A stretch of 64,000 bases of DNA from Clarkia xantiana subsp. parviflora (Eukaryota; Streptophyta; Magnoliopsida; Myrtales; Onagraceae), in assembly GCA_036873135.1 (NCBI GenBank), contig JAPTYO010000024.1:868001-932000 (forward strand). Reading direction: 5' to 3'. Each line of letters opens with the position of its first letter. Positions within the stretch are counted from its first letter, which is position 1. The notes under the pieces were generated by a model. That model did not search any database, had not been told where the DNA came from, and was given only the letters and a program-made list of their open reading frames with translations. Position numbers and translations under genes: made by a program. Of the stretch, positions 42,910 through 52,849 are shown in pieces.

Positions 42910-44220
42910 CTAAGGATATGGGGTGGTCACTGTGTCTGTTGCCACGTATTCCTTGAATCCTCCATTGTAAATCATTTCTTCCACTTCCACCTTCAACACC
43001 ATGCAGTTGTTGGTTTGATGTCCCCAGGTCCCATGGTACTCACACCAACCCTGTGCATCTCCTCCTAGGAAGGCCTTGCCTTCCTCCCTGCATGTTGGTA
43101 GCTCTTGCTTGAGGTGCTTGTGGAAAATTTCTTCTATGCTGAGTATGAGGGGTGTGAATGTGAAATTGACACTTCTTCCCAATGTGTCCATTTCTCTTCC
43201 TCTCATCGGAACTTCATCCAACTGCTCCGCTTCCCGTGCAAATGCCTTATCCAGCCTTGCCTTGAGCTCTCTCATTGTGCTCGTCATGACCATCTCATAG
43301 AGCCCTCCATAGGTCCCGAATGAGTTTGGATGCATGTTCCTAATGAATGCCCTTACTGCTTCTCCCCTTGTGATGTCCATGTTGGCACCATAATTGAAGA
43401 ATCTCTGGAAATAGCTTGATATAGACTCCCGTGGCATTTGCTTGATATCATCTATGTAGCGGAAGCCTTTTAGGATGGAGTTCCTTGTTCTGTTCCCTAT
43501 TATGGTGTCTGGTTGCCAAGGTATGGATGTCATCTTCACAGCCTTGCTCCTATGTCTTCTTGTAGGCACTGTTTGAAAAAACTGCCTGCTCAGACGGAGT
43601 GTCACTCCACTCCTCCTCCTACCTTGCCTGTGTCTCCCTCCCCTCCTTCTTCTATCCTGGTTGGCTCCTACAATGATCACAGCCACTGTGTCTGTCCCAT
43701 GTGATCCACGTCTCATTGAGTTGACGTAGCATTGCCTTGCAGTGCGTTGATCACCCAGGACCTCTCCAACCCCATTCTCCGTGATGTACTTCAGCTTCTG
43801 GTGAACAGTGGATGGCACTATTTCATAGGGGTTTATGGTTGTCCTTCCTAGGATCCCATTGTAGGCTCCCAGGCTTTCAACCACCAAGAAATTGACATTT
43901 ACCTTCAGCTGGGTCCATCCTTGGCCCATGGTTACTGGTAGGGTTATCATTCCCAGGGGGTAACTTGTTGCCCCTGAGAAGCCAACTAGAGGGAAGTTGA
44001 CCGGTTTGATGTCTGCTTTGGTTTTCCCTATCTCTTCTAACACTCTCAAGCTTAGGAGGTCAGCTGAGCTGCCCCCATCCACCAAAATTCTCTTTACATC
44101 AAAATTGTCAATATCTAGAGTAATAACTAGAGCATCGTCATGTGGAAAGAGATGTGACTCTTGTCCTTCTCCGAGAACTCGATCTTTACTTCTTCTCCTT
44201 CTCTTGGCCTTTTCCTCCAC
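42910..44220 (-). CDS. Element G protease fused to a second gag-like domain
   Basis: 436-residue frame. Residues 25-140 are a Tat-type aspartic protease region (HDDALVITLDID, catalytic DGGSS at 48-52, TLPVTMGQGW). The conserved CYVNSMRR segment and a basic linker follow. From about residue 220 it reads like Gag, not RT: ILKGFRYIDDIKQMPRESIS, EAVRAFIRNMHPNSFG, then a knuckle WCEYHGTWGHQTNNC (C-X2-H-X4-H-X4-C). RT, RNase H and integrase do not occur. The frame overlaps the end of gag by 94 nt in the -1 phase. It is unclear whether it is expressed by frameshifting or separated by mutation; no classic slippery heptamer is visible. Confidence 0.78.
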   Translation of the reverse strand: MEEKAKRRRRSKDRVLGEGQESHLFPHDDALVITLDIDNFDVKRILVDGGSSADLLSLRVLEEIGKTKADIKPVNFPLVGFSGATSYPLGMITLPVTMGQGWTQLKVNVNFLVVESLGAYNGILGRTTINPYEIVPSTVHQKLKYITENGVGEVLGDQRTARQCYVNSMRRGSHGTDTVAVIIVGANQDRRRRGGRHRQGRRRSGVTLRLSRQFFQTVPTRRHRSKAVKMTSIPWQPDTIIGNRTRNSILKGFRYIDDIKQMPRESISSYFQRFFNYGANMDITRGEAVRAFIRNMHPNSFGTYGGLYEMVMTSTMRELKARLDKAFAREAEQLDEVPMRGREMDTLGRSVNFTFTPLILSIEEIFHKHLKQELPTCREEGKAFLGGDAQGWCEYHGTWGHQTNNCMVLKVEVEEMIYNGGFKEYVATDTVTTPYP

Positions 44221-46157
44221 CTTGGCACTGAGCTTAGCTTGGATGCATAGACCTCTCTTGCATTAGCAGTTGGGCCACCCGATGCTACTCCCCCATGTAT
44301 CATATTTATGACTCCTCTTTTGTTGGGTGGAGGGTTGTAGTCTATCTTTCCCTTGCCCTTGTCCTTCTGTGATGGCCCTAGTTGCATACTGTTGCCCCCA
44401 TGGTCTATGAATTGCTTCAGTTCTCCCCTCTGGACGATGTTGTTTATGCTTAGCTTTAGGCTAAAGCATTCATTTGTGTCGTGACCGTAAGCCTCATGGT
44501 TGTCACACCATCTATCCTTGTGATTTCCTACCATTGGGGCTCTCCACCTTGCAGGGGGTGACCAAAGCTTTTGGTTCCGCATCTCTCTAAGTACGGTGGC
44601 TGGAGTGGCGTTTAGTGGGATGAACTTAATGACGTTTATTTCTCTAGCCTTTAAGGGTTCACCCATTTGGTTTCTTTGCTGCGGCGGACGCCATTCCTGC
44701 TGCCTTGCATGCTGCGGTGCCTGGGGTGGCTTGCCTTTGTTTGGCTTTTGATTATCCTCCTTGGCTGCCTGGATTTTGGCCTTCTTGCTTGCCCTGTGCC
44801 TCTCAAGGTCAATATGCGTTTTAACTCTTCCTGCAAGCTCTTCTAAGGTGCTTGCTGGCTTTTTGGTCATCTTTTCAGCCAATGTTGACCCAAAGCGACC
44901 TAAGTTTCTGATGAAGGCTCGTATTATTTCCCCTTCGGTGATGTCTCCCTGAATGTCTGCAATGTTCTGGTTGAACCTAGTATAGTAGCTGGCCAGGGAT
45001 TCATCGTATTCTTGTTTGACGTCATCAATGGAGCCTGTTCCCTTGAGGAGTTTCCTCTCCCCTAGGTATCTCTGCAGAAACTTTGCTTTTAGCTGCTCCC
45101 ATGAGTGGATGCTCTCAGAGGGCAGGTTGAAGAACCAATGTGAGGCCACCCCTGTTAGGGTGTTTGGGAATAAGAGTGCCTTGTACCTTTCATCAGTGGT
45201 CCTCCCAAATAGGGAGGCCTCATGCTGTTGGATATGCTCTAGGGGGTCTCCCTTCCCATTGTACTTTGCAATTTGTACTTTGTGCAGGGAGTCTGGCACC
45301 CTGTTCATCTCCAGCTCCTTTGTGAAAGGGTGGTTTGTCTTGTCACTTAGACAATGCAGGCTGGGTTTCTTTGACTCATTCAATTTCCGGGTTATCATGG
45401 CTTCTATCTCCTCCGGGGTGATCATCACCTGCGCCGGAGTATAATCCCTCTGATACCCATTGTAATTGTAGGCTGGGCTTACTGGGTTCCCTTGTCCATG
45501 CTGGTATGGACTGTAGGTGTACCCTTGGTACGCCTGCTGGGGTGCTTCATAGAAGTCTTGCCTCCTTGGAGGTCTTGCTTGTCTTTCCTCCCCAAGCGGG
45601 GTGTAAGCCCTGTTGCTTTGCTGTTGCCTAGGAGGCACGAATTGTTGCCTTCCCTCTGGGGGTGGCTCCTGGTAATACCTTCTTTGCTCCTCTCGCTGCC
45701 CTGCTCGAGGGTGCGAGTAGTGCTCTTCTGTCGGGATCTGCTCCTCCTCATGAGCTTCAGTGTAAGTCCCTTGGGTGTATGCCGGCCCTGCATATGCTGT
45801 GTGGGCGCGGTTGCCATCTCTCTGTGCCGGCATCCCGTACGGGTGCCTTTGGGGTTGCTCTTCATAATAGTATCCCTCAGGGGGTGCCGTGTTGTGGGAA
45901 GGCACTCCCTGTTGTTCTCTTTCTCTCTGTGGCCTTCTTGCCCGGGGGGTGGAGGCTGTGGAAGACTCAGCCCCAGCTGGGCGTGAAGGTCCTCCCTCCT
46001 GGTTGTTCTGTTGTTGAGGAGGCTGTGGTATTTCTTGGGGCTCTGGATGCATCGGTTGCTTCCCAGGGTTAGGCTGCCTCCCTGGGGGTATGGGTTCTCT
46101 TCTCCGCCTATTGCCCCCGGGTGGGCGTTGGTGCCTGGACACCCTACTGTTCGTCAT
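44127..46157 (-). CDS. gag: Element G Gag, intact
   Basis: 676 residues, starting MTNSRVSRHQRPPGGN 33 nt after the primer site. Residues 1-240 are low-complexity (Pro, Gln, Arg, Tyr). The retrotransposon Gag core lies at about 295-450 (KYNGKGDPLEHIQQHEA, HWFFNLPSESIHSWEQLK, RAFIRNLGRFGS). The knuckle is C551-X2-H554-X4-H559-X4-C564. The C-terminus GVINMIHGGVASGG is the point where the B and F polyproteins begin. No stops or frameshifts. It would form the virus-like particle. H carries a close homologue at 63215. Confidence 0.92.
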   Translation of the reverse strand: MTNSRVSRHQRPPGGNRRRREPIPPGRQPNPGKQPMHPEPQEIPQPPQQQNNQEGGPSRPAGAESSTASTPRARRPQREREQQGVPSHNTAPPEGYYYEEQPQRHPYGMPAQRDGNRAHTAYAGPAYTQGTYTEAHEEEQIPTEEHYSHPRAGQREEQRRYYQEPPPEGRQQFVPPRQQQSNRAYTPLGEERQARPPRRQDFYEAPQQAYQGYTYSPYQHGQGNPVSPAYNYNGYQRDYTPAQVMITPEEIEAMITRKLNESKKPSLHCLSDKTNHPFTKELEMNRVPDSLHKVQIAKYNGKGDPLEHIQQHEASLFGRTTDERYKALLFPNTLTGVASHWFFNLPSESIHSWEQLKAKFLQRYLGERKLLKGTGSIDDVKQEYDESLASYYTRFNQNIADIQGDITEGEIIRAFIRNLGRFGSTLAEKMTKKPASTLEELAGRVKTHIDLERHRASKKAKIQAAKEDNQKPNKGKPPQAPQHARQQEWRPPQQRNQMGEPLKAREINVIKFIPLNATPATVLREMRNQKLWSPPARWRAPMVGNHKDRWCDNHEAYGHDTNECFSLKLSINNIVQRGELKQFIDHGGNSMQLGPSQKDKGKGKIDYNPPPNKRGVINMIHGGVASGGPTANAREVYASKLSSVPRWRKRPREGEEVKIEFSEKDKSHISFHMTML

Positions 46158-46190
46158 AGCTCGTGTAATAGCCAGGCTTTCTGTCCGAAG

Positions 46191-46206
46191 CCCACTGACG
46201 GCGCCA
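46191..46206 (-). other. Primer binding site of element G
   Basis: Minus strand TGGCGCCGTCAGTGGG, one base different from B; same two-base gap to the LTR. Confidence 0.8.
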
Positions 46207-46208
46207 AG

Positions 46209-47043
46209 TGTTAGGTTATGAGATCTAGGTCAACGGGTGGTCGGCTTTGATCTCACTCCTTATTGGGGATGTGCGTGATCCGGTATTCCTGGGTTGTCCT
46301 GTCTTAGCCTATGTCTTTTCTTCCTTCCTTCCTTCCTTTGCTTCTTCTCTCCTTCTACCCTGCAGAAGGGGCAGTACCAGACACGGAGGGGGGGGGGGGG
46401 TGGTGCCTGGTGAACCCTCTCCGATGCCTAAGTCAGTATTCTTCTTAGAGAGATAAACTAGAGAGATGTCAGAGCAAAATAATCTAAATTGCCAAGATGA
46501 TCAAATGAGTTGTGAAGGTGGGGTATTTATAGGCAACGGTGTCATTAAGGTGGCTTAATGACATCGTTAACCTTTAAATACAATTAATTAACCTTTAAGC
46601 GCACAATTAAGACCTTAGGATACGGAGAAGGTAGGCGACGTGAACCGGGATGTGGGTGTCCGAAAATGGCGCAGGGGCCCTTGGGGGGGGGGGGAGAAAT
46701 CCGACCCCCAAGGGTAGGGGTTGGGTGAGGGCACCCAACCCCTCCTAGGGGGGATGGGGTTGGACAACCCCATCCCTCCTAGGAGAGATCGGGTTGGCCG
46801 ACCCGATCTCTCCTAGGAGAGATCGGGTTGGCTGACCCGATCTCTCCTAGGGGAGGTCGGGTGTGGCCACCCAACCTCACCTAGGTGAGTTTACCTTGGC
46901 CGGACGGGCGCTTCGGCCCCGTTCGAGCCGTTGATGTTCTCGCGAAGTGTTCGGGTTGAAGTTTCGATTTACAAGCGTTAATGGGACGATAAAAATACAA
47001 CGGTTTGGAAGTCAACGGGTTCAAATTGGGCGTATATCCATCA
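46209..47043 (-). repeat. 5' LTR of element G
   Basis: 835 bp, with TATAAATA on the minus strand at 46531-46524 and the palindromic array at about 46735-46885. It differs from the 3' LTR chiefly in poly-G run lengths. Confidence 0.94.
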
Positions 47044-47048
47044 CCAGG

Positions 47049-48467
47049 GACCTAATAAAGAGCTTCCAAAGCTTCGACATTGAGTCAGTCCCAAGAGAAC
47101 AAAACCAAGAGGCGGACGCCTTAAGCAAACTAGCCTTAGGGGCAGAAGCAGGCAAAGAGGTTCACTTTGTAGAGCAAATAATGCAATCTGTGATAGAACA
47201 AATGGAGGTTCTAGTAATAGATGAAGGAGAAGCCTGGATGACCCCAATGCGTCAGTACATCATGGAAGGAAAACTCCCAAAGGATAAGGTAGAAGCAGTC
47301 AAGATTGAAAGGATGGCTAGATATTATGCAGTGATGGATAATGAACTCTACAAAAAAGGGTACTCCACACCCTTCCTCAAATGCATAACATATCCGGAAA
47401 CAGAGAGAGTACTTGCAGAACTCCATGAAGGAGATGCGGGGTGCCATGAAGGAGCACGATCAATAATCCGGAAGGTCTACAACCTAGGATACTATTGGCC
47501 ATCAATGAGCAAAGAAGCAGTAGACTTGGTGCAAAAATGTGATCACTGCCAAAGGTACTCCAGAAATATAACAGCCCAAGCAGCAAAGCTAAGTTCCATC
47601 TCGGGAGCTTGGCCATTCGCACAGTGGGGGATCGATCTGATAGGCCCCCTACCAAGAACAAAAGGGCAGAAAACTTGCATAATAGTAGCAATAGACTACT
47701 TCTCCAAGTGGATAGAAGCAAAGGCAATGGGAAAGACAACAGACGAGCAAGTCGTTAACTTCATTCAATCTCACATTGTTTCGAGGTACGGAGTCCCAAA
47801 GGCAATAATAAGTGATAATGGCCCACAATTCAAGAGCAAGAAACTGCAATGGTATTGCGAAAGGCTGAATATAGAGCACCGCTTCGCATCAGTTAAACAC
47901 CCCCAGACAAACAGGCAAGTAGAGTCGGAAAATAAAATAGTGTTAGAAGGTTTAAAGAAACGACTCCATGCTACCAAGGGAAGTTGGGTAGATGAGCTGG
48001 AAAATGTTCTATGGGCAGTACGAACAACACCAAAGATAGCCACAGGAGAAACACCATTTGGCCTAGTATACGGGGCCGAAGCGGTGGCACCAGCAGAAAT
48101 GGCTGTATCATCACTAAGAACCACGTACTTTGAAGAGCATGAGAACAACAAAGCAAGGCTCTTAGACTTAGACCTTGTGGATGATAAAAGATGGAACTCA
48201 GAAGAAGCACAGGCACGAATGCGCCTTGTATCCGAAAGATATTACAACCGCCAAGTCAAGGAGAGGCAATTCCACATAGGAGAACTAGTGCTCAGAAAGA
48301 ACGAGTTCTCACACTTAGACCAAGTCAGAAAATTATCTCCAAAGTGGGAAGGGCCGTATAATACAGCATCAGTCCCATATGCAAATGCTTACCGCCTAGA
48401 GGATGGGGAAGGATATATCTCCACAAACACATTCAGTGGGGAACACTTAAAGAAGTACTACGTCTAA
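47049..48467 (+). pseudogene. pol: Element F pol, second part (end of RNase H, integrase)
   Basis: Continues F's frame after G: DLIKSFQSFDIESVPREQN, last RNase H Asp in EADAL. The integrase zinc region has His residues near 47424 and Cys residues at 47538-47549. Catalytic Asp lies in GIDLIGP near 47630, Asp at 47814-47816 in ISDNGPQF and Glu in QVES near 47930; the C-terminus is GPF-like. The stop is at 48465-48467. The integrase triad is intact here, unlike B. 48468-48621 is 3' untranslated sequence. Confidence 0.9.
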
Positions 48468-48621
48468 GAAGACAGCACAAACAAAAGACCATATCCTTAG
48501 TTTCATATTCAGCATTTTGCATGTTCAAGCATTCTAAGTTTTCCAAAAACAACTTTTGAGAAGGAGAACTCAAGAAGTTACTCCAACTCTACAACTATTT
48601 TTTATTTCCTCCAAAGAGTGT

Positions 48622-49378
48622 TGTTGGATCACGAGCGAAGCTCCGTTACGTCCTTGACGGAAAGCTTGGACTCCTGGACTCCGCGTAATCCTGCAAAAGG
48701 GGATGACCTGGGTGGTGACCCAGAATCCCTCTCCGATGCTTAAATGAGTATATGATCAATTGGGTGGCAGCAGTAATCTAAGTGCGTATTAGATGATGTT
48801 TTCTGAGGTAACTTCCTTCTTTATATAGGAGGGGAAGTTACTCAGTTACCTGTGACCGTGATTGGCCGTTTTACCCATGATTCCGCATATCTCGCTATGA
48901 TTCCGTATATCTCGTTCGGGATTCCGTAGATTTCGCCCCACGCTCCGCGTATCTTACCCATACTCCGTGTATTTCGGGCACGCCCTGCGTATCTCGTGTA
49001 AGTTTATCTATATCTTTAACCGTCGTCCCACTAATCTATCTAGTAGGCGGGTTTCTCGGTCTTATCCTCTGATTCCAAGTCCCAACTTCCGTCGGGGACT
49101 CCAGAGTTGTCTTCATTCTAGGTCACCACCCAGGACCCTTTGTCTCATGAGACAGGTCCAGCCTCCGCGGGGCTTTATTATCGGGGCCTTTACTAAGGCA
49201 TATCGGGGCCTACTCAGAGGCTTCTTGTCGGGAGCATTCAACTCATGTATCGGGACCGCTGAAGGCGGGACCCTTCGTATTGGGCCTCTGAGCCTTCCAG
49301 GCTTTTCACGAGGCCCACTGGACCTACTCGCCGTCCATTGGCTGTTAACGGGGCTAACGATTACATCGGAACCCATCA
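48622..49378 (-). repeat. 3' LTR of element I
   Basis: 757 bp. On the minus strand it starts TGATGGGTTCCGATG and ends GATCCAACA. The region about 48885-49005 has diverged AGATACGC-type repeats. Confidence 0.94.
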
Positions 49379-49390
49379 TTTGCCCCCAAG
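49379..49390 (-). other. Polypurine tract of element I
   Basis: Minus strand CTTGGGGGCAAA adjoining the 3' LTR; same as in A. Confidence 0.8.
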
Positions 49391-49817
49391 ACATGGGGGA
49401 CTTTTAGTCCGCCGTGTCTTCCAGTTCAGATCTTCCGACGTACCGTCGGAGGCTTTTATGTCCACGCCTCCCGATACTACCGGCAGAGGATTTTGTCTTC
49501 ATGCCTTTTGATACCTCAATCGGAGGCTTTTGACTTGCGTGTGGTTGTCGTATAACAGAGTCTCTCACTCATGATTACCTCGGGCCCACTGGGCTTTATG
49601 GGCAGTTGCCAAATCCGAGGAGACTCCTTGGTTACTGTAGCATTAAATGCTAGGGATTATGAAACGACGCTTGAATCGGCGTGACTGTTGCTTTCTGAAA
49701 AAGCACTTACTACGTCACCACGTCTCTTCCGTACTGTCCCTTAGTCTTCGACGATTAAGATTAAATCGTTTCGTCTTCAACGGTCCAGATTAAGTCCGTT
49801 TAGTTTGTCCTTTTGCT

Positions 49818-49825
49818 TATAAAAG
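49818..49825 (+). promoter_or_regulatory. TATA box of I's opposite-strand gene
   Basis: TATAAAAG lies 162 nt upstream of the ATG at 49980. The arrangement is conserved in A (26733-26727). 49391-49817 has no gene. Confidence 0.55.
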
Positions 49826-49979
49826 CTGGAACCCTGGCCTTATTCACTTCTTCTCCACCCTCTTAATTTCTGCCATTCTTGCACTCGAAGCTTCTCCTCC
49901 AAGTTCCCTCTGTTGTTCAAGTGATCCATGGCCTTCAATCTTCCGATCCTCCTTCATCTTCTTTCGGCAATCATCCATC

Positions 49980-52711
49980 ATGCCTGGTAAGGATTCTCTT
50001 CTCTGCTTTCATGGCTTACTGATGCTTGCTCTTCTTTTCTCAAATCTTTCTTGCTTGTAATCGTTTTTAGACGAAGCTAGTTCTGAGGCTAGGACCCCTT
50101 TCACCTTTGAATTCGCTGTCAATGAGATTTCTGAGGCCACATATGAGGTTGCCCTTCGAGAGGGGTGCATTACCTCGGATTGGGAACCTCATTTCCCCTA
50201 TGAGTCCCAGCCAGCTGTCAAGAGGAAGCATATCGTCACGCATCCTCGAGCGGGAGAGGTGTTCGTCTCCACTGGACAGATAAGCGCGGGGATTCGATTC
50301 CCCTTCTGCGGGAACCTGGTGGAGATGTGCAATTTCTACAAGACGTACACTTGTACCTTCTCTCCACACGCCATCCGCGTGTGGAATGCCTTCCAGCTTC
50401 TATGCCTCCGCCAGCAGTGGACGTACAGTCTGCTGCTTTTCCGCACTTTCTACGGAATGAAGTGCAATAAGGCTGGTGTTTGCTCCTTCTCCCGCCGACT
50501 CCCCAAGTGGACAAAGGAACAACTTTCACGTTTCGGCTGGGACAGCGAGACTTGGAAGTTCCACAAGGATCGGGTGTTGATTCGCGATTCGGGGTCGGAT
50601 AACATTGGGTGGAAGAAGTATTACTTCTTTATCCAAAACAGCTCTGTCCCATGGCCCCGATGGGAGGTCGTGGCGGATCCTACCCCCAAGCTCGAGGTCT
50701 ACACTGAAGATGACCTCAACACTCTTCAGATGGTCCAACTCTACCGTTGGGGGGATTCCTTCATACCCCTCGACGCCAACAAGCTCATGGAGAATGACTT
50801 GATTCACATCGGAGTTCGGCTCCTCGATTCTGTTTCCAAAGATTTAGTCGTCTGGGTAATTCTTCTAATCACTTTGTCTTTTATTTTTGCAGCCAAGAAG
50901 GCTTCTCTGCTGACTCATCTCATTATGAAGCAGGGCGAGACTGATGCCGTCCCAGGTGGCTCCAAGAGGAAGCGAAAGTCGCTGAAGAAGGGCGCTTCCT
51001 CTTCCGCCACTCCATCTGCTGCCCCTCCGACCGAAGAGCAGGTCGTGACCAAGCGAGCCTGGAGGGAGGAAATTGACCATGCCTTCGGGGTCACTACCGC
51101 CGAGGAAGGTAAGCGTGTCCGTCATGCTATTAAAAGATAAATGAAACTAGTTCCCAAGGAGTTTATCCCCGCTGATCGGGAAACGCGGGTTCGAGAAATC
51201 AAGTACATCCTTCGAGGGGAAATCCCCCGCGTTCTCAAGGCGGGATATTACAACGTCTTTGGAAAGAACCAACACTTCGACCGCCAAATCATCTGGTGCC
51301 CTAAGGATACTCTTCCTGACTTTATTCGTCCCGCCACCGCAGGTCCAGCGGAGGCTGCCACTCCGAGGCGAGCTACTACTCCAGCCCGGGCCACGACTCC
51401 ACCGGTGCCGACGACGGAGGGAACCCCGACGGAAGCTCAGTTCCGTCAGGTGACTGATTTGGAGGCTTCTCCTTCTTCCGAGGAGCCTGTTGAAGGGGGC
51501 CTGATCCGCCGCAAGTCAGGCCGGAGCATCCTGAGGCCCGTCGTGGAGGATGTGTCCCGGAGTCCTCCTCCCGAGCTCCGCACTCCGACTCCCGAGCCAC
51601 CGGCCTGAGGTGGCTCCTCCAGCTGAAATTTCCGGGGCCATCCCCCCTCTCCCCGTGGATGAAAATCTTTACAAGATTTTCACCCCCGACCAGGGGACGA
51701 TGCCTTGGAACCCGATCGAGTCTCTCCGAGGGGTTCCACTCCACCGGGGAAACCTTGAGCCTGAATTGGCCCTGCATATGCTGGCGGGGTCAATTCCTCC
51801 AGCCTTGAGGCGGCCCCTATCCTTGGCGCGGGAGGACCTTTAGGAGGAGATCCGCGATATGGCTATTCGTCGGATGGAGGTAAAACTTCATCTTTATTTT
51901 ATTCTCTTCATCACTCTTGTCTCCGATTACTGCATCTTGATCTTTTCCTCCCTTCTCACAGGACACCGCGAACCAGCAGCGCTGCTTCGGCCTTATCCTG
52001 GCTCTGAAGGGTGCTTTGGAGGAGGCTCAAGCTCGGTCGGACCCCGACGCGTTGGCCAAGCTCCAGGTGGACCTCGACGAGGCGGTGGCGGCCAGGAATA
52101 AGATGGCCAAGGAGAAAACTCTCCTTGACAAGATGGCTTCGGGCCTGCTCAAGCAGGTTCAGGATCACGAGGCTGTCATGCGTCGGGAGCGGAAGATGGT
52201 CCAGGCGGATAATCAGCGGCATGAGTCGGAGAGGAGGCAGCTCATCCACGAGAAGGGTGTTCTCGCGGAGGCTCCTGCAGAGGCTAAGGCGGGGCTTGAG
52301 GGCAAACTTGCTGAGGCCAAGGCCCAGGGCCACGAGGAAGGTCGCCGGCAGGGCCACGAGGAGGGTTTCCTGCAGGGTCGCGAGGAGGGCCGTCTGCAGG
52401 GCCGCGAGGAGTGTCGGAATTCTGAAGAATTCAAGGTGGATGCTGTAGGGTTCTGCAAGTCCGAGGTGGAGGACGTCCTGTTCAATGCCGTCGAAGAACT
52501 CTACACAGCCTACGAGGATTCCATCGACTTCAAGAAGTCCGAGACTCTCGCCCCCATCGCGGAGAAGTACTTCAACCTCCCCGCGGAGAGTGAAGAGACT
52601 GCTGCCGTGGACCCGACTCCGCGGGCTGCGGAGCCTTCTGCCCAGGCCCCTCCGAACCTTGCTTCCTCCGATGCTGCTGAGGACCCTTCTTCCAACAAGT
52701 ACCAAGCTTAA
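49980..52711 (+). pseudogene. Opposite-strand spliced gene of element I, with a frameshift and a stop
   Basis: Exon 1 is ATGCCTG (49980-49986), intron 1 is 49987-50070 (84 bp) and exon 2 starts 50071. Exon 2 encodes the Transposase_28-like domain (GEVFVSTGQISAGIRFPFCG, WNAFQLLC, PWPRWEVV). It stays open to 51108, through a 37-nt intron-like stretch at 50856-50892. A 42-nt candidate intron is 51109-51150. Exon 51151-51879 ends RRME but carries a frameshift between 51550 and 51608 and TAG at 51841-51843. An 82-bp intron (51880-51961) precedes the coiled-coil exon 51962-52711, which has repeats GHEEGRRQ/GREEGRLQ. Product function unknown; this copy is damaged. Confidence 0.65.
51880..51961 (+). 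other. Intron before the coiled-coil exon, element I
   Basis: 82 bp, GTAAAACTTC...CTCACAG, phase 0. Equivalent to 314-388 (C) and 24629-24555 (A), with unrelated inner sequence. Confidence 0.75.
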
Positions 52712-52849
52712 TGCTCTATATCTTTAGTCCTTGTGTTTTTTCTCCTTGTCTTCTTTATCCTTTGTATCGGACCCCTTTGTCCTTCGAGCCTTTATATATA
52801 TAAGCAGTTTCTTTTATCTGTTTTGGTCCCGATAATTGTTTGTGCTATT

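Larger units (their letters stand above)
36748..47043 (-). mobile_element. Element G: gag-only, pol-less Tat-type element nested in F
   Basis: The 10,296-bp minus-strand element has 5' LTR 46209-47043, primer site 46191-46206, gag 46157-44127 and protease plus a second gag-like domain 44220-42910. Then come the repeat tail about 42650-41975, a plus-strand spliced gene about 39219-41518, a GC-rich leader 38160-39060, polypurine tract and 3' LTR 37578-36748. The duplication CCAGG is exact (36743-36747, 47044-47048). LTRs differ by about three substitutions plus homopolymer lengths, so insertion is recent. RT, RNase H and integrase are absent. LTR, primer site, leader, tail and polypurine tract are those of B. 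Confidence 0.95.

Noticed and set aside
49927..49986. An alternative start at 49927 (MAFNLPILLHLLSAIIHH) as a signal peptide
   Set aside because: The frame hits a stop within the intron donor and no equivalent exists in A, whereas the ATG at 49980 is conserved with its splice site.
52016..52711. A host myosin-like or kinesin-like coiled-coil gene
   Set aside because: No motor or other host domain; it is the last exon of the retrotransposon opposite-strand gene, shared with A and C.
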